From: Stenotrophomonas sp. VV52
GTDB lineage: Bacteria; Pseudomonadota; Gammaproteobacteria; Xanthomonadales; Xanthomonadaceae
DNA length: 64,000 bases
Assembly (NCBI RefSeq): GCF_002893095.1
Contig: NZ_KZ622864.1
Location: 124,001 to 188,000 of the forward strand
Direction of reading: 5' to 3'
Every line of letters begins with the position of its first letter. The stretch's first letter is position 1. Positions 61,198-64,000 of the stretch are shown here, piece after piece. The notes beneath the pieces were generated by a model. The model did not search any database. It was not told the DNA's origin and saw nothing but the letters and a program-made list of their open reading frames with translations. The position numbers and the translations under genes were made by a program.

Positions 61198-61590
61198 ATG
61201 ACCTGTGGCATTCTCCTTGTAACTCATCCCGGTGTAGGCACGTCCCTGCTGGACGTGGCGACCCGGCTGCTGCGGCACCTGCCGCTGAAGACCGAAGCTT
61301 TCGAAGTACCGTTCGACGCAGACCTGGATGTCCTGCTCCCGCTCGCCTCGGCCGCCCTTCGACGGGTCGACAGCGGAGAAGGTGTGCTGATCCTGACCGA
61401 CCTGTATGGCGCCAGCCCGAGCAATCTGGCAGCGCAGCTGGCCCGCCTTGGCACCCCGGCACGCCGGGTCTCGGCGCTGAGCCTGCCGATGTTGTTGCGA
61501 GTGATGAATTATCCGGAACAGGGACTGGATCAACTGCCCGCCACTGCGGCGGCGGGCACTCGCAATGGAGCGATTGTCGACGATGCTTGA
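61198..61590 (+). CDS. PTS mannose-family EIIA protein
   Basis: A 130-residue EIIA-Man-fold protein. The phospho-acceptor is probably His9 in LLVTHPGVG; ILTDLYGASPSNLAAQLA is the other conserved segment. There is no linked EIIB, EIIC or EIID, so it probably serves a regulatory role. Its end overlaps the ptsH start by 8 bp. Confidence 0.9.
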   Translation: MTCGILLVTHPGVGTSLLDVATRLLRHLPLKTEAFEVPFDADLDVLLPLASAALRRVDSGEGVLILTDLYGASPSNLAAQLARLGTPARRVSALSLPMLLRVMNYPEQGLDQLPATAAAGTRNGAIVDDA

Positions 61591-61852
61591 ACGTGAACTC
61601 ACCGTATCCAACCGCCTGGGGCTGCACGCCCGCGCCACTGCAAAGCTGGTGCAGGTGCTGGCCCCGTTCCGCTGCAATGTGACCATGGCCGCCAAGGGCC
61701 GCGAGATCAACGCCAAGAGCATCATGGGCGTGATGCTGCTGGCTGCCGGCCAGGGCACTCCCGTCACCGTGCGCATCGACGGCGAAGACGAAACTGCTGC
61801 CATGGACGCCGTGGTGGCCCTGTTCGAGCGACGCTTCGACGAGGACAGCTGA
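61583..61852 (+). CDS. ptsH: Phosphocarrier protein HPr
   Basis: The 89-residue carrier. With the start at 61583, His15 (GLHARAT) and Ser46 (AKSIMGV) fall on the canonical positions, which supports this start over the ATG at 61565. Ser46 is the HprK target. Confidence 0.94.
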   Translation: MLERELTVSNRLGLHARATAKLVQVLAPFRCNVTMAAKGREINAKSIMGVMLLAAGQGTPVTVRIDGEDETAAMDAVVALFERRFDEDS

Positions 61853-61854
61853 GC

Positions 61855-63621
61855 ATGCCGGGGCCACCGTCGCGATCAGGTTCCAGCACGGCACGGACCG
61901 CGTCCGGCGCCCTGCTGCTGACCGGCCACGGGGCCTCGCGTGGCAATGCCCTCGGCCGCGCCCGGGTGCGCCTGCCGCACGCCCTGGAGGTGGCCGAGCA
62001 ACGCATCACGCCGGCCCAGGTGCCAGGCGAACTGCAGCGGCTGCACGAGGCCGTCGAGGCCGCCCGTGCCGAGATGCACGACCTGCGCCAGCGCCTGCAT
62101 GGTGCGTTGAACCAGGAGGCGGGCGAGTTCCTCGACCTGCATGCGCTGCTGCTGGACGATCCCGAGCTGCTGTTCGGCCTGGATGAGCTGATCCGAAGTG
62201 GCCCGTACAGCGCCGGCTATGCGCTGCGGGTGCAGCGCGATCGCCTGGCCAAGGTCTTCGATGGCATGGACGATGCCTATCTGAAAAGCCGGATGGACGA
62301 CCTCGACCATGTGATCGGCCGCATCCACGCCTTCCTGCACAAGCGACCGCCCGACGTGAAGGGCCTGGCCGGGGAAATCCTGGTCTGCGACAACATCGCC
62401 CCGTCCGAGCTGGCCCAGCTGCAGGCGCACGGCGTGGTCGGCATCGTCACCGCCGCCGGCAGTGCGCTGTCGCACAGCGCAATCCTCGCGCGCAGCCTGC
62501 ACCTGCCGCTGATCGTCAACGTGCCCAATGCGCTGCAGAAGATCGCCGACGGCGACGTGCTCGGCATCGACGGCAGTACCGGACAGATCACGGTCAACCC
62601 GCTGCCGCTGGACCTGCGCGACTACCGCGCGCGACTGCGCGAGCAGGCCCGCGAGCAGCGCGAACTCGGCCGCCTGCGCAGCAAGCCCAGCCGCACCCGC
62701 GACAACGTCACCATCGCGCTGCTGGCCAATGCCGAGTCGCGCGAGGACGTCACCGAGGCGCACGCGCTGGGCGCGCACGGGCTGGGCCTGTACCGCACCG
62801 AGTTCCTGTTCCTGCAGCGCGACGAGCTGCCCGACGAACAGGAACAGTTCGAAACCTACCGCGACGCCGCGCTCGGCATGAGCGGGCGGCCGGTGACCAT
62901 CCGCACCCTGGACCTGGGCGCGGACAAGGCCGACCGCACCGGCCTGACCCTGAGCAATGAGGAAAACCCGGCGCTGGGCCTGCGCGGGATCCGTCTTTCG
63001 CTGGCCCGGCCCAAAGTCGCCGATACCCAGCTGCGCGCGATCCTGCGCGCCTCGGCCTACGGCAAGCTGCGCATCCTGCTGCCGATGGTCAGCACCCGCG
63101 AGGAAATACGGGCGGTTCGCCGGCGCCTGGCCAAGCAGGCCGAGCTGCTGCGTGCCGAGGGCCACGAAGTAGCCGAGCACATTCCGTTCGGCGCCATGAT
63201 CGAAGTGCCAGCCGCGGCAATCGCGCTGGAGAGTTTCATCGACCTGGTCGACTTCCTGTCGGTGGGGACCAATGACCTGGTGCAGTACCTGCTGGCCGCC
63301 GACCGCAACAACGAAGCGGTCGGCGAGCTGTATTCGCCGCTGCACCCGGCGGTGCTGCGCCTGCTCGCGCACATCCTGCGGGTGGGCCGCGAGCACGACG
63401 TGCCGGTGGCGGTCTGCGGCGAGATCGCCGGCGACCCGCGCATGACCCGCCTGCTGCTGGCGTTGGGCCTCACCGAGTTCAGCCTGCACCCAGGCACCCT
63501 GCTGGAAGTGCGCCGCGCGGTGCGCGACAGCGACCTCGGCGAACTGCAGGCCGCCGCGCCGAAACTGTTGGCCGCCCGTGACCGACGCAGCATAGAGCGC
63601 TGGATCGAAAGCAACCCGTAG
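61855..63621 (+). CDS. ptsI: PTS enzyme I
   Basis: The 588-residue enzyme starts the phosphorelay from phosphoenolpyruvate. Active-site His207 is in GSALSHSAILARS; the PEP-binding barrel has LYRTEFLFLQRDELPDE, FGAMIEVPAA, FLSVGTNDLVQYLLA and the catalytic-loop Cys in AVCGEIAGDP. An extra 15-20 residues precede the usual N-terminus. The TAG stop codon lies inside a GTAG repeat. Confidence 0.94.
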   Translation: MPGPPSRSGSSTARTASGALLLTGHGASRGNALGRARVRLPHALEVAEQRITPAQVPGELQRLHEAVEAARAEMHDLRQRLHGALNQEAGEFLDLHALLLDDPELLFGLDELIRSGPYSAGYALRVQRDRLAKVFDGMDDAYLKSRMDDLDHVIGRIHAFLHKRPPDVKGLAGEILVCDNIAPSELAQLQAHGVVGIVTAAGSALSHSAILARSLHLPLIVNVPNALQKIADGDVLGIDGSTGQITVNPLPLDLRDYRARLREQAREQRELGRLRSKPSRTRDNVTIALLANAESREDVTEAHALGAHGLGLYRTEFLFLQRDELPDEQEQFETYRDAALGMSGRPVTIRTLDLGADKADRTGLTLSNEENPALGLRGIRLSLARPKVADTQLRAILRASAYGKLRILLPMVSTREEIRAVRRRLAKQAELLRAEGHEVAEHIPFGAMIEVPAAAIALESFIDLVDFLSVGTNDLVQYLLAADRNNEAVGELYSPLHPAVLRLLAHILRVGREHDVPVAVCGEIAGDPRMTRLLLALGLTEFSLHPGTLLEVRRAVRDSDLGELQAAAPKLLAARDRRSIERWIESNP

Positions 63622-63687
63622 TGCCGGCCGGCGGCCGGCTCCTCGTGCTGCCTGCATCGTGCAGAGCCGGCCAGCGGCCGGCACTAC
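63618..63687. repeat. GTAG repeat pair overlapping the ptsI stop codon
   Basis: GTAGTGCCGGCCGGCGGCC from 63618 and an inverted partner ending GGCCGGCACTAC at 63687. The TAG at 63619-63621 terminates ptsI. Confidence 0.88.
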
Positions 63688-63743
63688 GTCCCTACCGATT
63701 TGTCATCCATCCAAGCGATAATGACGCGGTGACCACCCCTCTT

Positions 63744-63774
63744 GCCGCATCCTGTACGGGATAGCGGCCTTTTT
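63744..63774 (+). terminator. Terminator-like hairpin upstream of mgtE
   Basis: GCCGC-ATCC pairs with GGAT-A-GCGGC (one bulged base) and is followed by TTTTT. It lies between ptsI and mgtE, 20 bp before the mgtE start codon; it may end the ptsI transcript or act as an attenuator in the mgtE leader. Confidence 0.65.
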
Positions 63775-63794
63775 GATTTCCGCGGGAGCTGTGC

Positions 63795-64000
63795 ATGGCC
63801 GAAGCCGTACGCCACGACAAGACGGCGCGCCAATTGCGTCTGTTGTCCGATGCACTGGACAGCGGGCGGCTTGGGCCGGTGCGCCGCCTGGTCAACACGC
63901 TGGCGCCGGCCGAGATCGGCAACCTGCTGGAGTCGCTGCCGCCCGGCAAGCGCGAGGTGGTGTGGGGCCTGGTCGACCCGGAAGACGACGGTGAAGTGCT
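63795..64000 (+). CDS. mgtE: Magnesium transporter MgtE (5' part only)
   Basis: The first 68 complete codons, cut by the window edge. MAEAVRHDKTARQLRLLSDA, LVNTLAPAEIGNLLESLPPGKRE and VVWGLVDPEDDGEVL form the start of the MgtE cytosolic N domain, the magnesium sensor. The ATG at 63795 follows GCGGGAGCTGTGC. mgtE next to ptsI is the usual order in xanthomonads. Confidence 0.88.
   Translation, partial: MAEAVRHDKTARQLRLLSDALDSGRLGPVRRLVNTLAPAEIGNLLESLPPGKREVVWGLVDPEDDGEV

Noticed and set aside
61876..63684. Minus-strand frame opposite ptsI
   Set aside because: Antisense shadow; enzyme I is complete on the plus strand.
63688..63794. Magnesium riboswitch (M-box) before mgtE
   Set aside because: The leader is too short and only one simple hairpin is visible; no M-box features can be supported.

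Overview
The window is a high-GC chromosomal segment from a member of the Xanthomonadaceae, most probably Stenotrophomonas or a close relative. Three things point there: the gene orders (bifunctional lysAC next to murL-murD; hda-perM-DUF2066 divergent from purMN; kdsDC-lptCAB-rpoN-hpf-ptsN-hprK-rapZ-ptsHI-mgtE), a TonB receptor of the Xanthomonas/Caulobacter type, and many short GTAG-type palindromic repeats of the kind scattered through Stenotrophomonas genomes. I see no rRNA, tRNA, prophage, insertion sequence or CRISPR. The content is core chromosome with an iron-acquisition island. Domain assignments come from reading the translated sequence; no database search was possible.

Layout. 1-7.0 kb: an alpha-glucan utilisation locus (GH97 glucosidase, carbohydrate-type TonB receptor, GH13 alpha-glucosidase). 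Each promoter region carries the same 14-bp operator, which suggests one LacI-type regulator outside the window. 7.1-9.0 kb: ispB and a secreted dienelactone-hydrolase-like protein. 9.1-14.5 kb: a minus-strand operon lysAC-murL-murD, the peptidoglycan route in which L-glutamate is added first and then epimerised by MurL. 14.6-19.2 kb: a PhzF-like protein, OsmC, an HU-like protein with a histone-H1-like Lys/Ala tail, three small proteins of unknown function, and a SET-domain lysine methyltransferase.

19.3-38.0 kb is an iron island. It holds sufR-sufBCDS, TonB, an acetyltransferase, a Rieske protein, a Fiu-like siderophore receptor with its PiuC-type dioxygenase, a CirA/FepA-like receptor, and a five-gene cluster (PepSY-type membrane protein, DUF2271, DUF4198, ApbE flavin transferase, membrane-anchored diflavin reductase). 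Fur-box-like sites precede tonB, the first siderophore-receptor unit and the five-gene cluster. I read that cluster as a candidate flavin-based ferric-siderophore reduction pathway across the inner membrane; it is the most interesting system here.

38.0-45.8 kb: HutD-like protein, two L,D-transpeptidase-type proteins, a ComEA-like protein, an M20 peptidase, a GlsB-type membrane protein, the amgK-murU peptidoglycan-recycling pair, and hda. 45.8-53.4 kb: an AI-2E/PerM exporter-like protein, DUF2066, purMN, two tandem DUF3108 proteins, and a minus-strand ibaG-murA unit with a small EF-hand membrane protein. 53.5-64.0 kb: Kdo and LPS-transport genes, rpoN, hpf and a regulatory phosphotransferase system (ptsN, hprK, rapZ, a mannose-type EIIA, ptsH, ptsI), ending inside mgtE.

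GTAG-type repeats occupy many intergenic gaps. They supply the stop codon of three genes, and one 60-bp copy lies in frame inside a coding sequence.
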